Positions 20,865 through 33,005 of a stretch of DNA of 64,000 nucleotides are shown here, piece by piece. Location: the NCBI GenBank assembly GCA_025331445.1, contig JAIWNE010000020.1, forward strand, positions 186,001 to 250,000. Direction: 5' to 3'. Under the pieces are notes generated by a model. That model was not told where the DNA came from and made no database searches. It saw only the letters and a list, made by a program, of their open reading frames with translations. Every line of letters starts with the position of its first letter. Positions within the stretch are counted from its first letter, which is position 1. Made by a program: the position numbers and the translations under genes. This DNA comes from Blakeslea trispora (Eukaryota; Mucoromycota; Mucoromycetes; Mucorales; Choanephoraceae).

Positions 20865-23473
20865 ATGGAAGACACGTTTGATGTAAGCAACTTGTAAACA
20901 CGAAAAAATAAAGAGACTAAGCAAGTTAGTAGATCATTAAGGATCCCCGTGTTAAATCAACACAAGAAGGCTCAGTAAAACTATTGTATTCCAAATCAAA
21001 AGTCTATGTTCATCCCTCTAGTCATTCAGCTGACTTTATTGCAGGTTATCTATCCCTTGTTGAACACGCAAGTAATTGTTTCTATTGAAAACATCGGAAA
21101 AAGGATGGCTTATGTTCTCTATTAGTCGGATAAAGAATATTTAGTGGCCTGGACACCCGAGGCAGTCATTCCTTCAAAAGAAATGGATGTCTTTGTTCGT
21201 ATCGATATTCACCCCGAGGATACAGATGAAATTGATGGTAAGACAAACATCAGATAAACACAACCCACCAAAACATATACAAAATGATAGCCTCCATTGT
21301 CCTACCGGATGAATATGCACTGCATGCTCTCTCTGCACCTATTTCCTCCATTCATTCTATTGTCATTCAACCACCTTCTCTCTCAAAGTGGTATGGTAAC
21401 ATTGTGATCAATTTCAAACAAGGTCCCAGTGCAGGTCCTTATTGGTTTCATGATGATGAAAGTAAGAGTACTGTGCTTCAAAAGAACAATCAAGGTGGTA
21501 ACATCACCACATCCACCTCACAAGCACATTGGGGTGGAGATGAGTTTATGAAGCGATTGGGTCAATTGGTTCAGATACACAAGTAAAAAGAAAAAAGAGC
21601 AAGTTTTGTATTATTTCATTCTGTCTGACTTGACATCACAATAGATCGAATGACCATGAATACCTATTGGATCATCAACAACATAGACCAGTCGATACAA
21701 TGCTTTCATCCACCCAAATGGATCCCTTTGTGGCTGTAAATTAGATAGATAGCATATAAGGCAAAGTTGGTAGATTGATATATTTCCTCTTTAGACATTA
21801 AAAGAAGCACGCTGGAATATCCTTGAAAAGTTATCACGCGTCACCAAGTTTTCAAAAGAAGCTGCAGTTCACTTGTTAAACAGACCAGAATCACGCTCAT
21901 TTGTTCCCTTATTACCACCTAGTGTACAAGAGTTATGTCATCAAAATGAAGCAGTTCAAAAGACAATGGATGACTATGATTCAGCCCGTATCTTTCTGGC
22001 CAAATGGGCTGCTGGTCTAGCTGCTCAATCTGCCAATCAGGCTTCAAACGATCAAAAGTATCGTCATGTTGGTATTTGGGGGCATGATGAATGGCAAGAG
22101 GAAACAGCTTTAGGTGTATTTGAAATTTTAAATGTAATAGAGAAAAAACAGAAAAAAAAAAAGAAAGTCATTCATCTCTATATGATAGTCTGAACATGAT
22201 CGTTCTATTCCTACTCATACACGTACTCTACCAGTAACTCAAGCAGAATGGAATTCTTATTTCGATCAACAGGGTCAATTGATAGTACCTGAAGTGATGG
22301 TCAAAAAGCATATTTTCTCGGGTGGATTAGATCATGCTGTTCGAAAACAAGCTTGGTTATTTCTGACAGGTGTCTATTCATGGCATTCCACCACACAAGA
22401 ACGTCAACAGTTGAATGATGAAAAAAGGTTTGATGGTTTAATTCATCTCTATGTTCTTTCTAATATATGTTGTAATGTCAATCAGAGCGAGATACCATCA
22501 ACTCAAAGATACTTGGTTTAAAGATGAAGAGTATCGACATCAGGATAGTCGGAAAGATCAAAAGCATCGGATTGATAAAGATGTTCATCGGACCGATCGC
22601 ACAGTCGATATTTACGTGGCAGAAGATCTTCCCAATCCAGATCCAGCCATGCATGTGGGTACCAATGTTCATCTGGAGACATTGAAGGCTATCCTGTGTA
22701 CTTATAACGTGTTCAATCCTGAACTAGAGTATGTACAGGGTATGTCTGATCTCTTGTCTCCTCTTTATGCTGTCATTGAAGATGAAGCCTTGACTTTTTG
22801 GGCCTTTGTTGGTTTTATGGATCGCATGGTAAATGATGATGACGATTGCACTTGTTTCTTTCTCATCAGACACACTTTTTTTTTAGAAGTCCAATTTCTA
22901 TACAGATCAATCAGGCATGCATGAACAATTGCTCAAAATGGATCTCTTGTTACAGCTGATGGATCCTTCCCTCTATAAACACCTTCAACGGACAGACAGT
23001 GGTAATTTCTTCTTTTGTTTCCGATGGCTTTTAGTTTGGTATAAACGAGAATTTCCATGGAAAGATATGTTGATGCTTTGGGAGGTACTCTGGACAGATT
23101 ATTTGACACCTCAATTTCATTTGTTTATAGCCCTTTCAATTCTTGATCAGGTAAAGCAAAAAAAAAAAAAAGCAGTCTAGTGTTTGTTTCTCATGTGTGA
23201 TGATAGCATCGAGATGCCATGATGGATTATTTGAAAAACTTTGATGAAATCCTCAAATATACCAATGATCTATCCATGACCATCCACCTACAGGAAACAT
23301 TACAACGAGCCGAGATTCTATACCGTCAATTTCAACAACGTGTTGAGGCTGTCGATCGGAAGCGAGCACAGTTGCAGGAGATGATTTCGTCAGGGTCAAC
23401 GAATGAAGCGTCATTAGCAAGGGATGATTTAAGTCAATTGCCTGTCATTCATCCATTATTACGTGACATTTAA
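20865..23473 (+). CDS. GYP7: GYP7/TBC1D15-type Rab GTPase-activating protein, 10 exons, 696 aa
   Basis: Exons: 20865-20882, 20942-21067, 21126-21237, 21291-21582, 21645-21735, 21795-22133, 22189-22427, 22486-22828, 22887-23150, 23207-23473. All phases join. The N-terminal half (EYLVAWTPEAVIP, KWYGNIVINFKQG, GGDEFMKRLGQLV) matches the lipid- or Rab-binding N-terminus of GYP7 proteins. The TBC domain shows GLDHAVRKQAWLFLTGVYSW, the arginine finger in IDKDVHRTD (R441) and the glutamine finger in EYVQGM (Q490), so it should be catalytically competent. It would accelerate GTP hydrolysis by Ypt7/Rab7-like GTPases at endosomes or the vacuole. Intron 2 seems to use a GC-AG pair (21068-21125). The C-terminus is coiled-coil-like. 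Confidence 0.93.
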
Positions 23474-25359
23474 GTAAGTTTAGGAGCCCTTTTCTTGGTT
23501 GACCCCTCCTTTCAATAAAAAAAAACAATAAAAGAAGAATGGGAGAAATAGTTTTTTTTTTTTTTCTTAGAAAGAAGGATGATAATCATATTTTGTAAAT
23601 TACAAAAGAGGAGTTAAAATTATTGGATTTATTGAACTTGTTTGTTTTATAAATGAGAAAAAAAAAAAAGGAGAATGGTGTGTGTGTGTTTATTGAAATA
23701 TCGCAATAAGTTAAATTTCACTAAAAAAGTTGCTTGTCATTAAATGTAAAATGCTCACAGATTTTGATGTGCTGAGGATTCATTAATATATATTTGATAT
23801 GAACAGACACAAGTTTTTCTAGCATGTTCTTGGTCACTTTAAACTAATCATTTTGAGAGAAAGAAACCGTGACGGCAAACTGTTTAGTCATTTCCCTCCT
23901 CTTCTTCTTCTTCTGATTGTAGTATGTCCACTCAAAATTGTAAATAAACAAATTAATGTCTTTGATTGTATAATCCAAAGTATAACACTTTTATATCTAA
24001 AAAGATGGTCTTACTCAGAACTCTACTTTATTAAAACATTTAATAATTTGACGTTTTGAATGATTATCAAACCCGTATAATACGGTTGGAGGTCATGGTT
24101 TCGCCTTCAAAAGAAAAAAAATCACTTTTCAATAAACTACATAAGCTCACTTTGGATCCCATCCAAGCTTCAATGTCAAGCCATAGTTTGTTTTGGTGGT
24201 AGCAGTTGCATTATTCTAAGCTTGCTTTTGTTGCCATTAAGCGCCTAATCCAAGTATATTGTTTTCTTCCCGTTCTGCAAAGTGTACACTCGATACACTC
24301 ATTTCTCTCCTTAGAAATTCTATTTATGCACTTTATTGTTGTATAAAGACTGCTGACTCATAAAATATCTAATTAGAAGCGAAACGCTTTAAACTTGTTG
24401 AAACATATAGTCTACCTATAGTTATGCGCATAATAAATAGTCATTTCTTTATTAAGCAAACAGAAAATGAAAAGCAAATGTGTGTCTGTGATTATAAGAG
24501 GGAATTAAACTAAGGTCAACTATCCAAAGAAATCATGGCAAGTTCTTTTACGGCTTTTGTGAGAATCCACAAACTCATAAAGAAGACTTGCATTGACTGA
24601 TCTTGATGACATTTCTTTTATGATCAAATGAGAGAGACTAGGTTTGCAGTGGCTCCAGAAAGCATTTGACTGAATTAGAAATTGCAGATTTTGCGATATA
24701 TCTTTTTAATGATTTCGGAAACGATGCTTTGCCGAGTTCAGTCATCATGTATAGTTCATGACTTGGTAGTTGAGTCATATAAAAAGAAACAGAAAAGCCT
24801 GTAATACGTCAATATAAAGAAATCTGTGCACCATTTAACGCTCTTTTTCTTCCCAAGCATACTATGACATCCTGATTCATGTAAGTCTATTTCTTGTAGA
24901 ATGGCTATCAATCACAGTTAAATTTCGGGATGGAACTTTACACATACATCCCTATCTATTTTCTTTTCTGTTTTAAAAAAAAGTCAATAGAGTGTATATG
25001 TATTGTTGACGCTGATTTTTATGCTAATAAATCAATGTCACTCTGGTGATGATATAAACTACTTTAAAATGACACAATCAACCTATGCGTGACAATTACA
25101 AAGAGCACACGTAATGGCATAGAAGGCTATCAGTATACAGTTCATGCAATAGCATAAAGAGCAATCAATCAATATCTACTCTTACTGAATATCAATTGAC
25201 AAAGAAAAGCCTATACATGACAGGGGAATCAACGCATCATTACACTATGATGAAGTCAACATTGAATTATAAAAAGCTCAATTTTTTTTGACTTTATAAC
25301 CAATCTCAAACTGTTTACTCTCTATATTTCTTTTTCTCATTATTATATGTCTCTGAACC
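23474..25359. other. Gene-poor intergenic DNA
   Basis: No supported gene was seen. The sequence is AT-rich with short open frames only. The first 250 bp contain poly-A/T tracts typical of 3' flanks in this window. Confidence 0.5.
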
Positions 25360-25535
25360 AGAACTTGAAGGCCAATGGATCAAGAAGTGTGAATGTTTGG
25401 TTGCTTATTATCTTTCTTGGATCAAAAAAGAGTTAAAGAAGACCAACATCGACTACATATTGTAGCAAGACAATGCCTCTCTGTCATGTAGGAGCATACC
25501 TTAGCTGATGTAAGATGGAGACTATGACAAACACA
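25360..25535 (+). pseudogene. Tc1/mariner transposase relic
   Basis: A short degenerate stretch reads AYYLSWIKKELKKTNIDYIL, then stop, QDNAS, frameshift, LCHVGAY and CKMET. This is the block around the second catalytic Asp of Tc1-like transposases; compare LQEDGATCHTGKYATWWKDT at 4150 in this window. Stops and a frameshift occur within 60 codons. Nothing else of the element was recognised. Confidence 0.45.
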
Positions 25536-25599
25536 TGTAAGTTGCTCTATTAAACTTTGTTTTCAAAACCTGCAACTTATTTTCAACCACAACTATACA

Positions 25600-25917
25600 G
25601 AAACTTGTGGATTATGCTTTCATATCCAGGCTGATCACGTACACCTTTTACCTATACCAGCGATTCAAGATTTACCCCCAAGGTCATATTTCTAGTTCGA
25701 TGCCATCTATCAGGATGTAATACACCTGAGCCAACTCATCTGTTCAGATCAAGTCGAGATCAACTACCATTTCTGGGCCAGTGCTTGTTATTTGATCTCC
25801 AACAAGATCATTCAGCCTCTTCTTTTGAAGTCTGAAGAAGAAGAAGAAAGGAGCTCTTCAACCAGCAGAAATTGGTTTTATCAAGACGTTCATGGTAGAA
25901 AAGAGTTGGACGAATGA
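25600..25917 (+). pseudogene. Relic of an unknown protein with CxxC...H motif
   Basis: From 25600 the frame ETCGLCFHIQADHVHLLPIP continues with one internal TAG (after PPRSYF) and then FDAIYQDVIHLSQLICSDQV, HFWASACYLISNKI and a Glu-rich tail to TGA at 25915-25917. Codon use and hydrophobic patterning look protein-like across the stop, suggesting a decayed gene or transposon fragment. The family is not recognised. Confidence 0.35.
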
Positions 25918-28426
25918 ATTGGAGCTTGTGTCATGAAGAAGGTAAATAAATGGCAGAGCAAGGAAGAGTCATCTTCAGTAGGGTGGCTTTATACCCTATA
26001 AGGATAGTTTAGTTAGATACTGTACTCTCTTGTAAGATTGATTTTATTATACTTTTGACTTACGAATCTCCCCCTGCGTTTAATAAAGGATTAAAGGAGA
26101 CTCATTTCGCTTAGCCGACTTACATCAAATATCATACTGTTGATACAAGCAATCAGTAGGACAAAATCGAATTTGAGAGACCAAAACTCTACCACTACAC
26201 ATAACATAGTCATTACTTGGCATTCATGAAGCATGAAACACAGATTAGATCAAAGTCGATTAACTCAGTTGAGGATGTTTTATAAGTGGTTTTTTAGCAG
26301 AGAAAAAAAAAAGCAAAGTACAACCAAGACTCAACTTTTATTGTTTTATCCGGAGCAAGTTCAAAATAAATTGAATCCCTTATTCTAATTAGTCAAGAAC
26401 CTATACTATTCAGTCGAGTAAAGGAAGTAGCTTGGTCTTCAATGCACTATGTCTATCTTCGCTACACCTTATCTCATCTACCAATGAACAACTATTAATA
26501 GCAGGCCAACTTTTTATGACTTCTTGTATTGAGACATAAATAACAAAACAGTGATATCCTCATTGTTCAGCAAGACTTGAGATATTAATATCACTATCAT
26601 TATCATATGACATCTTGTAACTGTTGTGAGTACAAGTATCCTATTTGTTACTCCTACAATAACAGCAGTAACATTTGGCTATCAGGCTAGACGCTCAATT
26701 CTATAGCTCTGCTACAAGTGACTGTATTGTACGTCTATTTATAATCTGAGTCTAGGCAGAGGTTACATGTCAACTATTGTATTGTTCTAAACATCGTTCG
26801 ATACAACAGAGGAAAAGCGTTGCATGTGGCATTCGAAGGGATTATTTAGACTCATGAAGCCTTAGAAGACGGGAAGTTTAACATCATCATCATCAACATG
26901 TTTCATAGTTTCAAGCAATCTCAAAAGAAGGAATAGAATATTTTCATCAAAGTACAAATACAGACTTCCTTTTTGTAAATCACCTTATTCTTTTCTCTTC
27001 CAACCTCAAAGAAAAATACAAGTTATTCAATAAAAGCTTTCAGAAAGACTTGGTTTTGCCATTAAAAATTCTATGAACAATACGACTATGACAAAATTAA
27101 TTGATAGTTATGTTTGCATACTCCCGAGAGTTGTTGCAGCTAAAGGGCATAACAAGACTGAGTATGGTATAGCCAATATTCAATCATTTATATATACTAA
27201 AAAATCAAATAGTCGTCTATTTGAAGGTTACATACGGGTCAAAAAGAAGGGGAAAGTGAATAAGATGCCAACTGTGTATCAATAAAGTACGACCAGTAAA
27301 GGATGTTATAACAGAATGAGACAAATATTCAGTTTTTTTTTGCTATTAAATGAGCAGAAAAAGTGAAAACAGGCTGAAATAACGGAATTTGTTGTGTTTG
27401 TCTTTTGAAATAGGGTTTTGTAACTTAGCAAGTTAAGTGAGACAAATTATAGACCTTTATTAAGGTGAAGAGAAAAAGTGTTAGACACGATAAAAAACTC
27501 TTCTTAACTAGATTAGTGTTGCAACTATGCATGTGAGCTGTTGCAAACACCACAGAATTCATATGTGATGAACTTGGAGTCGTACCACTGAAGGTAAGTT
27601 GCACGTAGCGTACTTTGCCCGCCAAAGACCACTCAGTACCGTGATGTCGACCGCTAAACAGGCAGTACAGAGGCGGACAAAGAGGTCAAAAGGTTACAAA
27701 TAGAGCGCATGTCAGAATGGGGTCTTTACACTTCCGCAATTGCTTGCAGCTTTGAGACCAAAGCACTCCCGCGGACAGATCCTCTACCGCACTACTTTTC
27801 GCCAAGCGCTTCTCTTGAAACGCCCTTGCAAGCAAAGGAACCCTGCTACTGTGCGGCAAGAGATAAGCAGAAGAAAAAAAAAGAAAAAGGAAAGGAAAAT
27901 CAAATTGCTACGCATTGTATTTAGGCATTATGTTCACGCACCACTTTGGCGCACTATTTATAGTTTATGCATATACTAATTTTTTTTTGAAATGCCGAGA
28001 AGCATACTGTATCATGCAATGAACACCGTAAGCCCAAGAAGAGCTCTTGTTTTCTCAAATTCAACAGAAATGTAGCTCAGAGTATAGTCTTAAAGAAACA
28101 CAATAAGAAAAGTAACATTTGATATTTGAATTGACCGCCATTGGCAGCTATACTGTTTACAAATAAATAACAATAAAAAGACACAAGTAGATTTAAAGTG
28201 GTTTATTCCGATACAAGAGTAAAGTGAATTTGATCTGATCCCATTTTTAAACTATCTCTCTATTTATACTTTTTCGAAAGCTAGGATGATTTACAATATC
28301 TAGATTATTGTTGGTCGTATATTGTCATGATTCCTTCGATGTCGATATCCAAAATCTATGATAGTTCAAAGTACACATCTGAGGTGTGGCGAGAACACTA
28401 ACTTGGATAGCCTTTCGATGCCAGAC
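25918..28426. other. Gene-poor region with a GC-richer patch
   Basis: No supported gene was seen. A patch of higher GC at about 27600-27870 differs from its surroundings; its frames (27709-27979) have no recognised features. A 62-bp segment at 27445-27506 recurs at 42043-42100. A 70-codon frame at 27073 is unsupported. Confidence 0.4.
27445..27506 (-). repeat. Dispersed repeat, copy 1
   Basis: Read on the minus strand, the segment TTAAGAAGAGTTTTTTAT(C/T)GTG and the following TAACACTTTTTCTCTTCACCT match 42043-42100 on the plus strand with few differences. Both copies keep the same reading frame (KKSFL-CLTLFLFT). They may be ends of an unrecognised transposon or retroelement. Confidence 0.6.
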
Positions 28427-28780
28427 TCAAAATTGGAAGGATAAAGAATAATTATTACGATATTGAAATAGAAGGATTTGATTGACTGATTCAAGAATAT
28501 AGGTATCTATAGTTATGTAGTTCACTATAAATGCCTCCCATAATTGTGGCTCTTTAATTAATCTTGAATAAAGCATCGTTGATTGATTCAAAAAGCTGTA
28601 ACTAATCATTGAGTATTCGTCGATAAACAAGAGAATTTTTTGGATAAAGCTTGACATACTGATTCAAAACTAAAAAGTTAGGAATAGCAGAAACGTTTGT
28701 CAACCCGAAAAATCTATGGACTGTCTGACCAGCGATGCCATGAGCAGCCACACCGGTTGATGCCATCTTGAAAAATTATA
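28427..28780 (-). pseudogene. PIF1-like helicase relic
   Basis: Reading the minus strand downward, MASTGVAAHGIAGQTVHRFF matches helicase motif Ia of PIF1-type enzymes (start near 28766). ILLFIDEYSMISYSFLNQ matches the Walker B/motif II block (near 28620), and after a frameshift and stop ATIMGGIYSEL resembles the FGGI segment that follows. Walker A and all later motifs are missing. PIF1 helicases occur both as cellular genes and in Helitrons; the surroundings favour a transposon fragment. Confidence 0.6.
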
Positions 28781-28925
28781 CGAAGTGAACGTATCAAATT
28801 ATTTATTTGAAGTCGTTTTAGAAAAGCTATTTAATTGTCATATAGTCTTATCGAAGAAAACAATTAGATTGGACACTCAAATACTGTAAGATCTACAGCA
28901 AAATCGCTAAAAAGCTCTTACCAGA

Positions 28926-29750
28926 TAGATGTGTCACGTCAAGTTCTTTTGAGAGATCTTCATACTCCAAACTTGAGATATAAGAAAGGTGAAAGAAGAA
29001 ACATAAATCATGATACTCCACAAAATGTCAGTTAACGTTATGTTTGTGCCAATCAAAGACTTCAGAACTTGAATGGTAGCTGTCTACGAATTATGCCAGA
29101 TGTATTCTTTGTTGAATCCCATTGCCACTTGGATCATCATGCCCAAAAGACTTGGACTACTGTCGATGACATTGTAAATGAGGTTGGACGAAAGCCAATA
29201 ATGGTAATCTTTGCTGCTTTTGTTGTATTTAAAAGTGACATAAAATGTAATGCCAAAGTTATCGGAGACAGTCTAACAGTATGGCCAGTTAATGGGGGGT
29301 AAAGATGTGAACCCAGATGATCATGAACACTTCACATCTGAAGAGTTTGAGCAGCTGTTTGAGAGATTATGCCAATCGCTTGTTGGGTATGGTAGCCGTA
29401 TAATCCATATGGATGGTGCATCCTACCACAAGCGCCGAATCAACCCTGTGTCCACTTCAGCAGATAGAAAGGAAACTATACAGCAGTGGCTCCTAAACAC
29501 AGGATATTTAGAGGTGGACAAGAAGGGTGCTATTCTAAAAATATCCACAGTAGCTCTTTTGACAATGGTCAAAGACTTACATACAACGTCAGTATATACC
29601 TGCTATGATATCGCCAGACGATACAACCACAAGTTGGCAATTACACCACCATATCATTGCAAGCTGCAGCCTATAGAAAAGGTATGGTCAATAGTGAAGA
29701 CACCTATCAGCTTTGATCCAGATTTAAATGAGACTGCCAAAAAATCTTAA
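28926..29750 (+). pseudogene. IS630/Tc1-like transposase relic
   Basis: Degenerate frames give LLRDLHTPNLRYKKGERRNI, then VFFVESHCHLDHHAQKTWTT (the Asp of the usual D-E-S/T block changed to Val), and a second frame (29292-29750) with IIHMDGASYHKRRINPVSTS (second Asp) and LAITPPYHCKLQPIEKVWSI (final Glu). At least one frameshift near 29285 and a stop near 29035 break it. The family differs from the other two transposases in the window by its long spacing and HLDHHA motif. Confidence 0.65.
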
Positions 29751-30142
29751 AGGAAATCTGGAATGATAAGAGTGATAAAACAATACAAGATATAACATGA
29801 CTGGGATATGCAATAACTCATAGAAAGACATATAGAACTAATAGTTGTCAACGTATTCTAATTGACTTTTTATATAAACCATTGCAACCCCTGAAACTCA
29901 GTAGAAGCCCTTTTTTTTTTATGAATGGGTTTAGAGAAAAGAAATCAATAAGCTTGTTGGCCTCATTTAATTTATTCAAAGCCAGCAAAGTATCAGAATA
30001 GGATGGCTCAAATCCTGGTTTATGCCTTTTCAACTGACTTGGTAAGAAAAGGATGATTACTCAGTCTGTTGGTAGTTTTAGTGCAAACATTGTAGCGTTA
30101 CAAACAATATGAGAGAGGGGGGGGTATTTTATTACAATAGAC
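29751..30142. other. Intergenic, no gene supported
   Basis: AT-rich DNA between the transposase relic and the GOS1 stop codon. A 61-codon minus-strand frame (29848-30033; FEPSYSDTLLALNKLNEANK) may be a transposon remnant but is not identified. A G9 run occurs near 30117. Confidence 0.4.
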
Positions 30143-31011
30143 TCAAGTACGTAGCCAATAGAGAATGATAAGAATAGAACAAGTGGAAATCACACCAGCC
30201 ATAATAAGCGTATCTCTTTTCTTCTTGTATTGATACGAGTAATGATATTGTTTATACCTGGAATACGATCTAAAATACAGAATTGTCTTCTTAGGTGGAG
30301 AGAGAGAATAATCCAGTGTCATAAAGAACTTACTGACAATCGTTCCAACTCGTTGATTGACACTGTGCATCACTCGACCTTGACGTGAAATATCTTGACG
30401 TGTAGCATAAGCTTGTCTAATGAAAAAAAAAATTTAGGCTGGATGAAGAAAAGGGATGATTTCAATCAAACTTACTCTAATACCATATCTGTCATTCGAT
30501 GTGAACTTTCAATCCTGTTCCGTTCCGTCAAATAATAATCTGCATTATCTTCCCGGTTCGAATTAAAAGTACGAATTTCATCTTGGACTTGATTCATCAG
30601 ATCTGCCTTATCTCTTGCTAGTTTGATATTACTCTTGACTCGACGAAATTCTTTGGTATAGTCATACAAGATATCTTTATGTCGACTGAGTAAATGAATC
30701 ATGGAGGGACTGGTGGGTGTTGTGCTGGGTCGATCCATAAAATCACTCATGTCAGTAATGACTGTTTGTAACTGTTTTTTAAAAAAAAAGTCAGTTTGAA
30801 CATGTTTAGCTGATTTCTTTTTTTTTTTTTTTTTTACTTTTTTCAATAGTTCATCTGTTTCTGCTTCTTGTCCAGTATTGTCCAGACCAGTAGATTGACC
30901 GATTTTTGTCAAGGTCGCTAGTTTAAGTTCAATTTCACTTTCTAAGCTTCTTGCTTCTTTTCGAAGTTGGTCCCAAGAAGGTTGTTCTTTTAGATGTGAT
31001 GTACGCTGCAT
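30143..31011 (-). CDS. GOS1: Golgi Qb-SNARE Gos1 (GOSR1/GS28), 4 exons, 226 aa
   Basis: Exons: 31011-30838, 30771-30476, 30416-30333, 30269-30143; introns of 66, 59 and 63 nt. The protein begins with WDQLRKEARSLESEIELKL, the Gos1 N-terminal helix. Its middle reads LSRHKDILYDYTKEFRRVKS. The SNARE motif follows (AYATRQDISRQGRVMHSVNQ and RVGTIVNRIPGINNIITRIN), and it ends in a basic stretch plus a C-terminal membrane anchor (GVISTCSILIILYWL). PGIN before the anchor is diagnostic. Length equals the yeast protein closely. Gos1 forms cis-Golgi SNARE complexes with Sed5, Ykt6 and Sft1 for intra-Golgi transport. It is divergent from DPM3, with 254 bp between start codons. Confidence 0.92.
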
Positions 31012-31265
31012 CCCTCTTTTTTTTTCTTTCTAAAGAAATAAATAGAGAAGCGTGTTGTTTTGATATTTCAAAAATAAAAAAAAAGGGTGATGTGACTGGG
31101 TTCATAAGGTAAAAAGACAAAGTAATTGAGTTTTAAACAGTGCTTGAAAGAATGAGCAAGATTTCATTCTCTGCTTACATTTCTTTGAGGGAAATCCCCG
31201 CTGTCGTTTTTATTTATTTATTTATTTCTCTTCTTCTCTTTTATATATTAAAAAAAAACACCGTG

Positions 31266-31650
31266 ATGACAAGAGCTACTGAAGCATTTACTTTTGGCCT
31301 GATTGCACTTGTGTCTTATATAGTGCTTTACTTGGGTTTTGTACCTTTACCTGAGATTGTTCAAGAAAAGATTGTACCTGTTGTAAGATCCTTTTGATTA
31401 GTTACGCGTATCTATTGATGGACTCATGATAAAATAGTTGCCTTGGTGGGCATTGATGACCTTTGGTTGTTATTGTTTAGGTACAATTGGATTTGCATTA
31501 TTTACATTCCGTGATTGCCCTGAAGCCTATCATGAATTGATGAGTGTAATAACAAGAAATAGAAAGAGACAATTCTTTATTAATTTATTACATTAGGAAA
31601 TCACACAAGCCAAATCAGATTTAACAGCCAAAGGATTGAAATTGATTTAA
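31266..31650 (+). CDS. DPM3: Dolichol-phosphate mannose synthase subunit 3, 3 exons, 92 aa
   Basis: Exons: 31266-31382, 31438-31545, 31597-31650. The protein has two membrane segments and the typical VPLPEIVQEKIVPV between them, then TFRDCPEAYHELMSEITQAK near the C-terminus. Its length, 92 residues, equals the human subunit. DPM3 sits in the ER membrane and tethers the catalytic Dpm1 to Dpm2, making the mannose donor for N-glycans, O-mannosylation and GPI anchors. An ATG lies upstream in frame at about 31152, but the family start is MTRATEAF at 31266. The 3' end is 35 bp from the convergent HNH gene. Confidence 0.92.
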
Positions 31651-31685
31651 TAAATAAACATACAAAAAAGAAAAGTGATTGTTTC

Positions 31686-32898
31686 TTAATCAAGGACCAC
31701 CAAATGAGCTTCTAAAAACCTTTGATACCACCTAGTGAGTTCAGCATCTGTCGCATCACTCTTGACAGCATTCAACACACTAGACATGGTCTGAAGGTTT
31801 TCAGTAGCCCATAATTTTGGGTCACGGGATCGCTTGGAGACAGGCACAATATGATCAAATGTCAAGGCCCAATAAGGCACTCGGTCATAGCGAGCATCAT
31901 GTAGATAACAACGCATGCCTGATACCTGACACGTCTGATTTTCATTGATATAGGTGTGGATCAATTCATCTCGCCTGAGACAAAATTCAACATCCGATCC
32001 TGCCTTCATTTGATGACGATTTCTGATCTGATCAAATCGGCTGCAAAGTCGTTTAAATACCTGAACCCGATCTAAGCTGGGGGGTTGATCGTGTCGAGGG
32101 ATCTTTCCGGTGATCAGATAAGATATCATCTCTCGTTTTTCCATCTCTGTTTGAGGAAAAGCCAACAATCTAACCATTTGTTCGCGTTAGTTTGAGTTTC
32201 TTTCTTATTGTGCTTTTTTTTTTGTGTACCTCGCACAACCAAGGCAATAGATGCGTTGTCTAAAGAAACATTTAGAGTCCAAAGGTCGTTGACGATAAAC
32301 ATGGCTGGTGGTTAAATCGACAAAACATAGACTACACTATGGAAATGTTTAGTATGGCCTTTTGTTTTCTGTTTCAAATAAAAACTTACTTTTGGAACAC
32401 TACTCTGGGCTGACTAGAGATATATAAAAAAAAAAAAGAAAGGTTGGGGGAGGAGGACAACGAAAGAAAAGACGAAAAAAGAAAGGGAAAGATTAGTTGG
32501 ATATGAGTTACGTTACCTTGATTGTACGTCTTTTCTTCACGACAGGTTGCTAAAGAAAGAGGGGGGGTTAGGCTTGTTCATAGATAGGCAACATAAAAAC
32601 TTACAGTAGGCTCAATAACCTCAACTTCATCATCCGAATCAATAAAGATGATCGACTTTTGCTCGTCATCACTGATACAATTAATACCCTGCTCTTCTTC
32701 TTCTTCGTCCGTGCATGCGAGAGGGATATAATCTGCTGTTTCTTCTGTATCTGTATCTACCAACTGAAAATGAGACTGTTCAGCCAAAAGAGCTGCTGTG
32801 GCTGCCTCCTTTTGTCTCTTGTGTTCTTGAATCTCGTGGTATAGAGCAGTAAAGAGCGAATGAAGCGTATCGTGGCGGGTATCATTGTGACCAAGCAT
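31686..32898 (-). CDS. HNH-nuclease-like zinc-finger protein, 5 exons, 313 aa
   Basis: Exons: 32898-32605, 32549-32517, 32413-32390, 32336-32230, 32169-31686. Two exons are very short (33 and 24 nt). The N-terminus is acidic (DEEEEEQG; IDSDDEVEVIEP). The C-terminal part has CSLCF and CLGCAR (two CxxC pairs), CQVSGMRC, and ALTFDHIVPVSKR followed by NLQTMSSVLNAVKSD. The C..C...DHI.P...N...N..K pattern is that of HNH endonuclease-type folds. The true catalytic role, whether DNA nuclease or structural finger, cannot be told from sequence. It is divergent from TAF5 with only 107 bp between start codons, implying a shared promoter. Confidence 0.7.
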
Positions 32899-33005
32899 AT
32901 TGTTTTTTTTTGAGAAAAAAAAAAGTAAAAGAAGAAGAAACAAAAAAAAAAAGTAGCAACGTCACTTTTTTTTTTTTTCTATCTATTTTTTTTTTTTCTG
33001 TCATC

